From: Phoronis ovalis
Taxonomy: Eukaryota > Phoronida > Phoronidae
Reading direction: 5' to 3'
DNA: 13,843 nucleotides
Assembly: GCA_028565635.1 (NCBI GenBank)
Contig: JAOXYB010035794.1
Coordinates: 1-13,843 of the forward strand
The notes beneath the pieces are model-generated. The model searched no databases. It saw only the letters and a list, made by a program, of their open reading frames with translations, and was not told the DNA's origin. The translations under genes were made by a program, and so were the position numbers. Positions 1 to 8,627 of this stretch are shown here, piece by piece (the first letter of the stretch is position 1; the number at the start of each line of letters is the position of its first letter).

Positions 1-470
1 TATGATTTATATACATTTTTACCGCTTATATGATCCTAATATCACGCTTTGAAAGTCACGAATTGTGTAGTTATGAAAAGAAACTAGAGGATTCTGGGAA
101 AAGGGTTTAGACTGCAGCGCCCTCAAGTGCGTGCAAATGGTCTATTTGCCGTAATGAATGTATGCGTATAGTTTGCATGTACAGTATCAGGGGAAGGCTG
201 ATACAGTTGTAGATACAAAAGACTATATTACCCAGGTCTATTAACTAAATCATATTTACTATAAACATAGCTCAGACGGAGTTTTAAATGTTCGTTTACC
301 ATACATATTTCGTTGTTATACTTAATCTACTATTTATCAAAAATATTATCCGTAATTAGGCGTTGTATGGATATTCATTATTTGCCTCTGAATGGTACAT
401 TTCACACCACGAGTATCAAGTAATTTAAAATGGCTTTTGACACTTGCGGGTCGAGATAAATAAACTCTTG
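1..470. other. AT-rich non-coding stretch
   Basis: No frame of note, splice-site pair, RNA gene or repeat was found on either strand. Composition and word content match the rest of the flank. Confidence 0.6.
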
Positions 471-650
471 CAGGTGTGTAATATGTAGTACAGATTTGAA
501 TTTGTTCAAGGGGCGCATTTGTTAGTGTATAATACGGAAAGTGATAATATCAAAATTGTAAGTGAGCGATCAGAGATGGTGCCTCCTATAGTTAGACGTT
601 TGGTGTATGCCCCAGGTGCATGCTGTTCAGGTGCCGAGCCACACCTGGGT
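471..650. promoter_or_regulatory. Cluster of four CAGGTG E-boxes
   Basis: CAGGTG occurs at 471-476, 613-618 and 628-633, and its complement CACCTG at 642-647. The last three fall within 35 bases in a locally GC-richer patch. CAGGTG is the preferred E-box of Snail, Scratch and ZEB repressors and of several bHLH activators. Because the nearby gene appears to encode a SNAG factor, self-regulation is a possible reading, but these boxes lie more than 7.6 kb from its start codon. Overlapping frames here (519-737 plus, 506-703 minus) show no domain and look like chance. Confidence 0.3.
611..649. repeat. Inverted repeat with 8-bp arms
   Basis: CCCAGGTG at 611-618 pairs perfectly with CACCTGGG at 642-649, separated by 23 bases that contain a third CAGGTG. 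The arms carry oppositely oriented E-boxes, so the symmetry may reflect paired binding sites rather than an RNA stem. Confidence 0.5.
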
Positions 651-2650
651 GATATTATACCTTTGGAATGTTTCATAGCCCAGTTTGTAATAATTAATTT
701 CACTGAATTATTCGACTGGCCTCCTACATTGTTTTAAATAATCCTAATTAATGGTAACACCAATGCACTAGCTATACGCCTTAGCTCTGTATAAGTACAT
801 ATGCACTAACTTGTTTTGAAATTAAGAGAATCATGGCTAACATGGAAGTATCCCGAATTTTTTGGTATAAGATTTCCCATCCACCTCTGTTTTCATGCAA
901 ATATAAAATAAACCAACGTTCCCCGAGCTATATTTCTTTATGATGCAGGCGACCATCCTCTGATAGTGTCTTATCCCTATTGATTTCAAGAAAATAGCTC
1001 GTTTGCAGGAACCTCACCCGTGTACTGCTCTATTCCAATGGTAAATGGGCCCGAATTCATTTTTTTTAAATGTAATGATCTTTGGTAATTTTTTATTTTT
1101 ACCATGAAGTACAACAAAAAACCCTAACTTAAATTCCAGCCCCGCAAAAAAGTTAAAAATTACGTGTCCCTACTATGTTATTAAAAAAGAGAGAAAATCC
1201 AGCATGTTTACAAAATATTTATAAACTTTATATTTTAAATACAGATTTTAGAACACTTATTTATAGTTAATTTTTTTAAGGATAAGAAGAATAGAATATG
1301 AAGAATTAGTTGAAATAATTCCTTGTAATACAACATTATTTTAGAATGATACAAATTGAGATCACTTTTAATCCATTTTTTTGTGTAAATTTGAATGTAT
1401 ACGAAAGTTGTCAAAATGATGATTTTGCTATAATCGAAAAGCTTTATTTAAAAAAAATATTATGAGAAATGTTAAGGCGCGATAATAGCATTGAATAAGT
1501 TAGGAAATTATGCTCGAAAAGCGCAAACTATTTATAATATATGGATAGAATAACTTTATTTTTTACGAATATAGGTGTCGTATCGTATTGATTATTACTG
1601 TTTTAGATCTAAGAAATAATATGTAATGATGTATTCAAAAGTGAGCTAATTCGTATAGATTTTACTTTCCCTTGTACTTATAATTTACGATCGCGTGCAC
1701 GAAAGAGGTCGCCGGGACACTTTTAGCAAATCTATATATGGTATTTTAAAAAGTCCCTATAATCAACTTGCTATGGTGCTTTTTCAAAAAGCTTTAAGAT
1801 CAAAATATTTGAAATTTGACTTTGTTAAATGACAAAGATCATATTTTTTGTACAAATATAGATAAGTGAACTTGCAAAAGGGATTAGAAGTAAACCACAA
1901 GAATTGTTCCTTGACCTAATAAAAACACCAACGCTCTTTTGTGCAAACAAGTGAGGGAATTAAGACAATGGATCTCATATTCTGTCTCTTGGCAAATAAA
2001 CAAAGAGATTATGCAAAAAAAATCTATAGGTAGCAAAACATCAAAGGACCCCGCGTTACTTCAAAGAAACAAAAAATATGCAAAGATAAACACACTAGAA
2101 GGAAAATATTCAATGTAAGATAGCGTCGGTGCCTGGAACCATCAGATTTTCAAGATCTTTATTAATGTACAAATACATATTTCATCTTTATTTGCTCGAA
2201 CTATGACTAATGCTGGATTGACCGGTGCAGAATGCGCATGTTTACGTTTAGGGAGCATGAAGTAATTGCTGGCCTTATATTGAGGGCTCCGTAAATTACA
2301 GGTAGCAAATGAGCTATTTATTGCTGCTTTAACTTTTGCCCAGTCTCTATTTGAACATTATATATATGCAAGAAACGATATTTTATGACAAGTCTCTTCT
2401 GTAGCCAGAGTAAAAAAAGAAAAAAAATGTAACTAAGTCCTGTGTTGGAGGGACTGGTCGGATAAAAAACAAATTATGTCAATGTGCCCGCTGTGGAATG
2501 ATGTAATTTAGTATCTGTAAATGCAACAAATTTCTCATTTTGTGTTAGTGCAAAACAAACAGGCTGTTGATTTACACTTAATTCACACCTTACTGCAGAG
2601 TACAGATCCATTACCCTGCATATTTTTTTAATTTCGCAAAACAAATTATC
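651..2650. other. 2 kb AT-rich non-coding stretch
   Basis: No supportable gene. It contains many A and T runs, a CpG-containing patch around 1688-1718 with the palindrome CGTGCACG at 1694-1701, and a strong acceptor-like pyrimidine tract on the minus strand at about 2400-2430. The minus frame at 2474-2674 (66 codons) shows no domain and overlaps the palindrome cluster that follows. Confidence 0.6.
2399..2433 (-). other. Acceptor-like pyrimidine tract on the minus strand
   Basis: Read on the minus strand, TTTTTTTTCTTTTTTTAC is followed by TCTGGCTACAG, with the AG at 2400-2399. The following bases are open for 26 codons in phase 0 before TAA, with no recognisable content and no obvious donor. 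It has the form of a 3' splice site. It could equally be an A-rich tract on the plus strand. Confidence 0.2.
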
Positions 2651-2658
2651 CCTGTTCG

Positions 2659-2766
2659 GGTTACCTGCCATCACGGTAACTGGTTACCGGCACCACTAGG
2701 TGTTTTACAGTACATCCGATATCGGATAACAATGATATTTACTAACTTCATTAATTAGGCTAATTA
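2659..2766. promoter_or_regulatory. Cluster of palindromes and homeodomain sites (possible enhancer)
   Basis: Within about 110 bases are GGTTACC at 2659-2665, the near-perfect palindrome CGGTAACTGGTTACCG at 2674-2689, the perfect 14-bp palindrome ATCCGATATCGGAT at 2714-2727, and TTAATTAGGCTAATTA at 2751-2766. The core AACTGGTT resembles the Grainyhead site (AACYGGTT), and paired TAATTA is a typical homeodomain site. The following 60 bases are GC-richer than the flanks. Such density suggests a cis-regulatory element of a developmental gene. No binding is shown. Confidence 0.3.
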
Positions 2767-2963
2767 TGGTGGACAGACTGGGGCGCATGGCCGCCTCTGA
2801 GGGGAACAATGGTGTAATCCTAGGGGATTGAAATACCATACTGTAAATGCGCAGGATTTCTAAGGGTTCACAGTTTAACAAACATTTTTTTTAAATGTAC
2901 AAAAATAAAAAAATATGTTACTTTCCAATGCAAACTACAAAAACGCGCACAATGCCTTATTTG

Positions 2964-3002
2964 AAAATAAAAATAAACTTTTACTTTAAAATAAAAATAA
3001 AC
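2964..3002 (+). repeat. Short tandem direct repeat, 24-base period
   Basis: The 15-base word AAAATAAAAATAAAC occurs at 2964-2978 and again at 2988-3002. It lies inside a 93-codon plus-strand frame (2895-3176) whose Lys/Ile/Phe-rich translation simply reflects this A/T-rich sequence, so I do not call that frame a gene. Confidence 0.7.
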
Positions 3003-4450
3003 ATTTATTTTACATTAATTTTTTTCAAGCAGTTATCAAACATTTCTGTGAAACAACTGGTTCTAATTTGTTGTAAGAAGCAATTTTTATTGCAATCAAA
3101 TATTTTAATAATATTAAGGTCGTATATCAAAATAACAAATTTTGACGACAAGTTTGCATTGGTATACAATCTCTAATTATAAAGCAATAAAGTAATGTGG
3201 TCAATCAATTGTATTTCACTTTATTTTGGTAGCGACCAAACTATTTTGTCATATAAAGAACACGATAGCATAATATTTTTATTGCGACGGTATATAAAAT
3301 TTGAATTTCCACTTGTTGCCTATAAACTAGTTGGGAAACTTGGTACACAGTTCAGAGTCAAATTTGTAGGACAATAATAAAACCAAATGCAGTTCAAGGC
3401 AATATTTTAAGATCACCACGTCAAAACAACTGCCAGCATGTTTTTTTAAAGCTATGTATTCTTAACATTTGAATGTATTATTTTATTTTAAGTTTCCAAG
3501 TTTTATATTTATTCTAGATTGTTTCTAATTCTATATAACTTTCTTATAACTTTATCTAATGTTAAGTTTTTAATTTTTTTTTATTTGCAACAAGAAAATT
3601 TATGCCATGCCTCTCTTATAATTATTTAACAAAATAAACTATTTAAAAGTGAACGAAAGAGTACAAAGTAAGTTTCTAACAATAGAAATCAATTAATTTC
3701 TGTACAGTTCTCCAATTCTCGTTGTCATAAAGAATTGTTTACACAATGACTATAATTTATAACTTCAATGATATTAAAATATGGATGCCAATGGTTTTAA
3801 AATGTTAAATCATAAGCTGCTCTCGATATAATTTACAATTTTTTATGACTTTACTTTGGCCACTTGGTGGTTTGAATAGACTCGTTGAAACTTGTTCAGA
3901 GTATTTCCAATGACACTTTTATGTGCGCAAAAGCCCCTTAGGAAGTTAGTTAGATATACAATTTAACTTTGATTTACACACGAGGATGCAAAATATGAGA
4001 AAAAATTGTTATGGGTGGCTGTCATTTTCCGTGTCAGAGCGGTTTACTCAATGTCAGCGTATAAACTAAAGGTGTGTACTGTAGTGCAGCCTAAAAAAAG
4101 ACGTACCAGCCATGCATTTAATTCAAGTGCAGTACGCTTTTAGTAGGCTTTTTGACCCAGCACGATCGCCAAAGCGTTGGAAATCTAAATGTCAACGTAG
4201 TCCAGAAATAATTCAATACACTATCAACAACAGATTAATGTGTTTCTTCTATCTATGCATCATTCACTACTGTACAACTGTGGATATTTCAACCAAGCAA
4301 GCAAATGGTTTATGTGGACATTTGCAAAAAGAGTAGATGTATATGATATATAAAGTATATACTACTAAATGCAAAGAACAGCATGCACTTCAGTAGAAGC
4401 GTGTCGTATTATCATTTGCACATCATAAATACTGTAATTAACCAAAAGTG
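3003..4450. other. AT-rich non-coding stretch
   Basis: No supported gene. The plus-strand frames at 3195-3377 (60 codons) and 4112-4336 (74 codons) lack domains, splice support and a coding-like composition shift. Frames of this length are expected by chance at this A+T content. Confidence 0.55.
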
Positions 4451-4472
4451 TTTAATTAGTTAATTAATTAAG
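4451..4472. promoter_or_regulatory. Run of overlapping TAATTA-type sites
   Basis: TTTAATTAGTTAATTAATTA packs several ATTA/TAAT homeodomain cores into about 20 bases and is almost self-complementary. It could be a homeodomain or POU cluster, or simply AT-rich DNA. Confidence 0.2.
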
Positions 4473-4786
4473 ATAATAAGCTTAGTCTAGAACGAAAAAT
4501 GTACCAAATCAAAATTAATGACGTCGTCTTATGCTTTTAGCCACAATTAAAAAATAGTGTTATATTTTTGTTGCAGTTTCATGGGAAGTAAATGATCGGA
4601 AGTTTAACGTTAGCATTTAATCTGAAGAATGTTAATTATACTTCCACCAAAAAGACAAAATGTGCAATTTATGCGTAAGAAATGTCTTTTGCGTTTTTAT
4701 TTCGAGCGCATCGTTTTTAATTGTTACTGCACATTTGCTTTTGTTCGTATTTTTTGAGAAAACTAGTATGACCATTATTTATGTAC

Positions 4787-4844
4787 TACGACCATTATTT
4801 CGGTAGACTTGTATTGACAATACGATAATAATTATGTCTTCAAG
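4787..4844 (+). repeat. Diverged direct repeat, copy 1
   Basis: The segment from TACGACCATTATTTCGGTAG through ATGTCTTCAA aligns with 4941-4995 at about three-quarters identity with small gaps. Shared landmarks in order are CATTA, TTCGGTA, ACTT, TTGACA, GATAA and CTTCAA. ACCATTATTT also repeats locally at 4771-4780 and 4791-4800. No terminal inverted repeats were found. Confidence 0.5.
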
Positions 4845-4940
4845 TTTCTTCTTTTTTTAATCATACAAATGGAAACCTTTAAGACAGCATATTTATAAAC
4901 ATGAAAACGCGTGTTAGAATAATAAGATGTCAGACAACAT

Positions 4941-4995
4941 TACGTCATTAGTTCGGTAAACTTATCGTGTTGACACTATGATAAAATAGACTTCA
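4941..4995 (+). repeat. Diverged direct repeat, copy 2
   Basis: The segment from TACGTCATTAGTTCGGTAAA through GACTTCAA matches copy 1 about 154 bases upstream, in the same orientation. The spacing suggests an old tandem duplication or a decayed repeat family with a unit of roughly 150 bases. Confidence 0.5.
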
Positions 4996-5017
4996 ATTAC
5001 GTCTTAATTTAAAATGA

Positions 5018-5215
5018 ATGAATGAATTCTGGCCTCTTGTTCTTACAAGAGGACACCTTACAGATAAGATAAGGCGATATGACATTGTGAATGGAAGCGT
5101 ATGCGAGAGGTTTCCGATCAAAGAAGCCACTACTGTATGCTACTTAAAAAACAAACGCTACCCTTTCTTCGACTCCTTCCCCACCACAGTACTGCTGTTA
5201 ACATCTCATAGATGA
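5018..5215 (+). CDS. Small open frame of doubtful coding status
   Basis: ATG at 5018 opens 65 codons to TGA at 5213-5215. Codons are somewhat richer in G and C than the surrounding DNA (for example GACTCCTTCCCCACC), and the frame sits just upstream of the strong acceptor-like tract ending at 5273. The ATG context has A at -3. No domain, signal peptide or family is recognised. A hairpin (5033-5052) lies inside its 5' end. It may be a small protein, a decayed exon or chance. Confidence 0.12.
   Translation: MNEFWPLVLTRGHLTDKIRRYDIVNGSVCERFPIKEATTVCYLKNKRYPFFDSFPTTVLLLTSHR
5033..5052. repeat. Perfect 8-bp hairpin with four-base loop
   Basis: CCTCTTGT, loop TCTT, then ACAAGAGG: the two arms are exactly complementary. 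This is the tightest stem in the window. There is no trailing T run, and terminators of the bacterial kind are not expected here. Confidence 0.6.
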
Positions 5216-5273
5216 TTTATGCACACTTGGAGCAATGGGTATTTTCCACTTCTCCACATTCTTTTTCTTGCAG

Positions 5274-5392
5274 GAAATAGATTTCAAAATCACATATACT
5301 TTAACTATCAAATTTTATCGGAACTATTAATTCTAAGAATAGTTTACCTTGAAGCTTATTTTAAGCCAATTATAGACATTCTTTGTATTTGA
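5274..5392 (+). CDS. Candidate exon after a very strong acceptor-like tract
   Basis: Seen: from about 5240 to 5273 the plus strand is nearly all pyrimidine and ends CTTTTTCTTGCAG, the best 3' splice site by eye in the window. Read in phase 1 (two leading bases) the following DNA is open for 38 codons to TGA at 5390-5392. The translation includes NRFQNHIYFNYQ and LEAYFKPIIDI. Phase 0 is open for 18 codons. No donor or domain is clear, so it could be a terminal coding exon, a 5' UTR exon of the SNAG gene 3 kb downstream, or a chance tract. I favour an untranslated or chance origin. Confidence 0.2.
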
Positions 5393-6393
5393 TGTTCTAA
5401 CTTGGTTAATGGATTTGTTTTGAAATATAGAAGTTTAGAAACACGGAAAAAATGGGTTTTGTAATAATCAAATCTAGCTTTCGCTGAATGAATGGGAACC
5501 ACAATCTATAATGTCTCTCTTCGCTTGTCTCGGTTTTGTCTTAAAAGATTCAACGCAACGGCGTTTTGTACCTGTCAGCAATCTCAAATTGTGTCCGAAA
5601 AGTTGTGTTATTCCTTTTTCTTGACTCATCGATTTTATAACATATAGGAAAATGATCTAAAAATGTACTTTAGAATGTAACATCAATTTGGGAATGCTTC
5701 CTACAGTGGTATCAATAGTTCATTTAGTAACAAAGTTACATACATGCTACTATATACGTTTTGTAATGAACTCTTAGAGTGAAACAATAGAAGGCTGAAG
5801 GATATTACACTGATAAAGTTACAATGTCCCCGGATATGATGCCATTTATCCTTCAGTTTTACGATAAGACAGCTCATGCTGAGAATGAAATGTAAAAAGG
5901 TTAATATATTCCACTTAAAAATATTAATATAGGCTGTTAGAAGCAAAGAATTCCGTTTAAATAATTAAACCAACTAACTTTCAAATAATAACATTTTGTA
6001 AACAATCAGGTAACTGACCTTTATGAGTTCATTCTGCAAATTTACTAAAATAATTACTTATTCTATGTATAGATTAGCAGTACGTGACGTTTACCAGTCT
6101 CTTGTATTCAAAACACTTGCTTTTAATTGAAACATATTAATAAAAATTTAGAAAAGAAAGCAAAGTTACAAAACAAATTCTGCAATAAAAAGCAGCGAAT
6201 ATAATCAACAATTATAATATTGCAAATTGTACGCAGGAGGAAAAGATAAAATAAAAATCTACTTTTAATAAGCACTAATTGTTTGATACAAGATAGGTTT
6301 CCTGATTATAAGTAAAGTTAAGCATACATAGCAGCGGTACAAACAATACCAACTTGTCGGCTCACGACCAACTTAATATTTATTTATTTCGTG
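5393..6393. other. AT-rich non-coding stretch
   Basis: No supported gene. A plus-strand frame at 5791-5895 is open for 34 codons (ending FYDKTAHAENEM then TAA) and reads like protein, but has no good acceptor or family match. The overlapping minus frame at 5701-5946 (81 codons) is rich in Leu, Ile and Ser and shows no domain. Confidence 0.5.
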
Positions 6394-6630
6394 CACCTGA
6401 TATTGTTTTTGCGCCTTAGACAAACAAACAAGCAATCAATCACATGGCACTCGTCACCAAAATGACATGTCATTACAAACATGAATTAGGTTAAGCGAAG
6501 AATTAAAAAAACAACAATTTAATTCTGATCAAATCGGCTTAGACAGAGTCAACAGTAGCCGCATGAGATAAGACGGATGCGCCCTTAATTGCATTAAGAC
6601 CTAATAACACACCTGTAGTGTAGACACCTG
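6394..6630. promoter_or_regulatory. Three CACCTG E-boxes with palindromes
   Basis: CACCTG occurs at 6394-6399, 6610-6615 and 6625-6630, the last two 15 bases apart. Between them lie the perfect 14-bp palindrome AATGACATGTCATT (6461-6474), whose TGACA halves resemble TALE-homeodomain (Meis/TGIF) sites, and CTTAATTGCATTAAG (6584-6598). It sits about 1.7-1.9 kb upstream of the SNAG start and may be a cis-regulatory patch. Confidence 0.25.
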
Positions 6631-7280
6631 AGACTAGAATTTTTGACATTTGATCTTACGCGACTATTCGTGCCAAATGTAGAACCTAACTTGAAATAGA
6701 AATTGATTCATATTTTACCTTTTTTCGCTTTCGCTATAACGTCTCTTGCTATCATACAGTTTTAAATATTTTTATTATTATTAATTTGGCAGACTAGCAT
6801 GCATAAGTTACAAACTGTTAGCAATAAAGATGTCTAACGGTAAATGGAATATTCCCGTTTGTATTTTTAAAGTAGAAGCTAATTATTTATTTCCTTTAGA
6901 TATCTTATATGATCGTGTCAGGTACATGGTTGATTGATTAAAAAAACATCAGTCCAGCGGCCACTCCTTTTCATTATATAAATTGAGTTTGAAAACAATA
7001 AAAGTCTGAACTAATTTTGAACAAGAACAATACTAGACAAGTCAAAAACAGTTATAGTCTCAGCGAAGGTGAACTGACAAGCAAAATTAAGAACTTTAAC
7101 ATTTAGAAAAGGAAAGTGCTAACATTCCGTTAACAATAGAGAACGATAGTACAAGAGGCTTTGTCATGCCAGATGTATTTAAAACGATGCCTGGGGATGC
7201 TAATGTAATTTCTAAAGCCATTTTCCTATTTTTGTAATTAACCTAAAGTCACAACACCAGGCTACCCAATATCTTACGTA
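6631..7280. other. AT-rich non-coding stretch
   Basis: I see no gene, repeat or paired splice sites here. TATATAAA-like words occur (for example at about 6975) but without supporting context. Confidence 0.55.
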
Positions 7281-7314
7281 TTTAATCAAGGATTTATGCT
7301 TAATCTTGATTAAA
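7281..7314. repeat. Inverted repeat with perfect 10-bp arms
   Basis: TTTAATCAAG at 7281-7290 pairs with CTTGATTAAA at 7305-7314 around a 14-base spacer. The arms are AT-rich, and a stem of this size is expected about once by chance in a window of this length and composition. No known microRNA sequence is visible. Confidence 0.5.
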
Positions 7315-7355
7315 AATGTCAAAGCCTGATGTGCCACTGTTTCATCACATTTAAG

Positions 7356-7383
7356 TAATTGTCTTGTTTAATTACAGGTGAGT
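7356..7383 (+). other. Abutting splice acceptor and donor (possible recursive splice site)
   Basis: TAATTGTCTTGTTTAATTACAG is followed at once by GTGAGT, with CAG at 7375-7377 and GT at 7378. An acceptor joined directly to a donor with no exon between is the form of a ratchet point used in recursive splicing of long introns. Otherwise it is the end of a 5' UTR exon. It lies about 900 bases upstream of the SNAG start on the same strand. The same bases include a CAGGTG E-box. Confidence 0.25.
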
Positions 7384-7978
7384 GAAAAAAATATGCAATT
7401 TTGCCAAGGGTGTGTTATTTAATCGGTGAAATCAGTTCCTTTTGTTGATGTTTGCTGCTCTGGCCAACTCTCCGTTTACTGGCAGCATAAAACAATAAAA
7501 GATGGAGACTTTCGAGTTTCAGTGGCAAATAAAACTGGTTATCAATAGAATAAATAGTCATTTTTTGCCTGTAACAAACAACGTCTAATATTTTTCCGGA
7601 ATACTGTAGTATAAGATAAATGAAATAAGAAGCATATTAGGTTAAAATACATTGTCGATATTTTAGGAAACCCACAGGTTCTTTCTTGATACAAAACTGG
7701 TATCTTCGGTCAGCCTTTAAAAACTAAGTAAAAATATGCCCTCATAAGTCCTAGTATAATAAAATCTATCCATATTCTACATGGGCGTCCTTAATTACAG
7801 ATACCTCCTACGTTAAACATAAACTGCTATCGCAATTTATAAACCCAGTGTTTACTGTCTCATTGTTAATACCTTTATTTCTTATTTAGCTCCAAATTTT
7901 TACTGGCAATTCAAATTCCAAAATGATAGAAAGAAACCGATAAAAATTTCAGATATATTGATTTATACGGCGTGGAAT
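7384..7978. other. AT-rich non-coding stretch, proximal 5' flank
   Basis: No gene. TATAAA at 7838-7843 is followed 24 bases later by a TCATTG initiator-like word, too little to call a promoter. Confidence 0.5.
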
Positions 7979-8110
7979 GGTCCGGACCGATAATCCGATG
8001 ACTCATACAATCCCATAGTCAAACAGATTTGCTCCCCAGTCAAAATACCAAAGATTCGTCATAGTTAATTATCCTACCTAATTAGTGGTCTTCATTTATT
8101 ACGCATGCGT
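7979..8110. promoter_or_regulatory. Proximal regulatory patch upstream of the SNAG exon
   Basis: This segment holds the palindrome GGTCCGGACC (7979-7988), two homeodomain cores TTAATTA (8065-8071) and CTAATTA (8078-8084), and the palindrome ACGCATGCGT (8101-8110). The last resembles the NRF1 half-site pair GCGCATGCGC, which is common near animal promoters. It ends about 170 bases before the SNAG start codon, so it may mark the promoter. This is inferred from motifs alone. Confidence 0.25.
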
Positions 8111-8281
8111 GGAAGCTTCATCATAAAGTTTTTAGGGTTTTAAATATGTCTGTATATCAGGAAAAGTTTTAAACTGCTGGCTGACGATCTATTCACGAGG
8201 TTCAGAAAACGTGATTGCTCAAATTAGAAGAAACTAAGGAAGTGGTGTTATATTTTTAACATCCTTGGGAATTTTTTTACT

Positions 8282-8351
8282 ATGCCAAAGTCCTTCCTGG
8301 TGAAAAGTTATTCCAGACATGCAGCTGGATCGTCTGCAATGCAACAGAGAG
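8282..8351 (+). CDS. First coding exon of a SNAG-domain protein (probable zinc-finger transcriptional repressor)
   Basis: Seen: ATG at 8282 opens 23 codons plus one base, starting MPKSFLVKSYSRHAAG, and ends at a strong donor (AGAG|GTAAGTA, GT at 8352). The intron is therefore phase 1. An in-frame TAG lies about 60 bases upstream. Family knowledge: residues 1-8 match the SNAG consensus MPRSFLVK at seven of eight positions, with a conservative R3K change. The motif must be at the extreme N terminus, which fixes this start. It acts in the nucleus as a histone H3-tail mimic that docks in LSD1 (KDM1A) and brings CoREST to target promoters. It begins Snail/Slug, Scratch, Gfi1, INSM and OVO-like factors, and Snail genes also end their first coding exon soon after SNAG. 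Inference: this is the 5' coding exon of such a gene. The residues after position 8 do not tell me which subfamily, and no C2H2 finger follows in the window. A chance match is unlikely because motif, start and donor coincide. Confidence 0.75.
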
Positions 8352-8357
8352 GTAAGT
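8352..8357 (+). other. 5' splice site after the SNAG exon
   Basis: GTAAGT directly follows ...CAGAGAG and is a full match to the U1 consensus downstream of the junction. It defines the end of the SNAG exon and sets phase 1 for the next one. The nearest phase-compatible acceptor-like site is at 8626-8627, and others lie at 10057-10058 and 12692-12693. Confidence 0.7.
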
Positions 8358-8627
8358 ACATTTGTATCAGTTTAAGAAATAAACTGAACATTTTTATCAT
8401 CATGTATAGATATGATCCCATTAGGAATTAAGTAGAAACTTGAAGGATATATCTATATAACATTTTTAAATGGTAAAATGAGAGAGAAATTGCAATCGTG
8501 CAGAAAGAGGTATTTGTAAGCAGGAAAATATTAATGTTTAAACTTGTACAGTAGAGACAGGTAAACAAAATAACATAGTAAAGACGACGAATTTTTTGTG
8601 ATAACTGACTTGTTGTTTTTTTTGAAG

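Larger units (their letters stand above)
4473..5017. other. AT-rich non-coding stretch carrying a duplicated segment
   Basis: No gene. Its content is the diverged duplication at 4787-4844 and 4941-4995 and bZIP-like words (TGACGTC near 4518, TTACGTCA near 4940). Confidence 0.5.

Noticed and set aside
519-737. Overlapping frames on both strands around 506-737
   Set aside because: Neither translation shows a domain. The G+C-richer composition is explained by the E-box and inverted-repeat patch.
2895-3176. 93-codon plus-strand frame
   Set aside because: Its Lys/Ile/Phe-rich translation follows from the A/T-rich repeats beneath it. No domain or splice support.
4112-4336. 74-codon plus-strand frame
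   Set aside because: No recognised domain, no composition change and no splice or promoter context. The length is within chance expectation.
5791-5895. 34-codon protein-like open stretch on the plus strand
   Set aside because: No usable acceptor or donor and no family match. Open stretches of this length are expected in large numbers at this stop frequency.
7838-7865. TATAAA plus TCATTG initiator as a core promoter
   Set aside because: The 24-base spacing is short and TATAAA is frequent in DNA this AT-rich. There is no other support.
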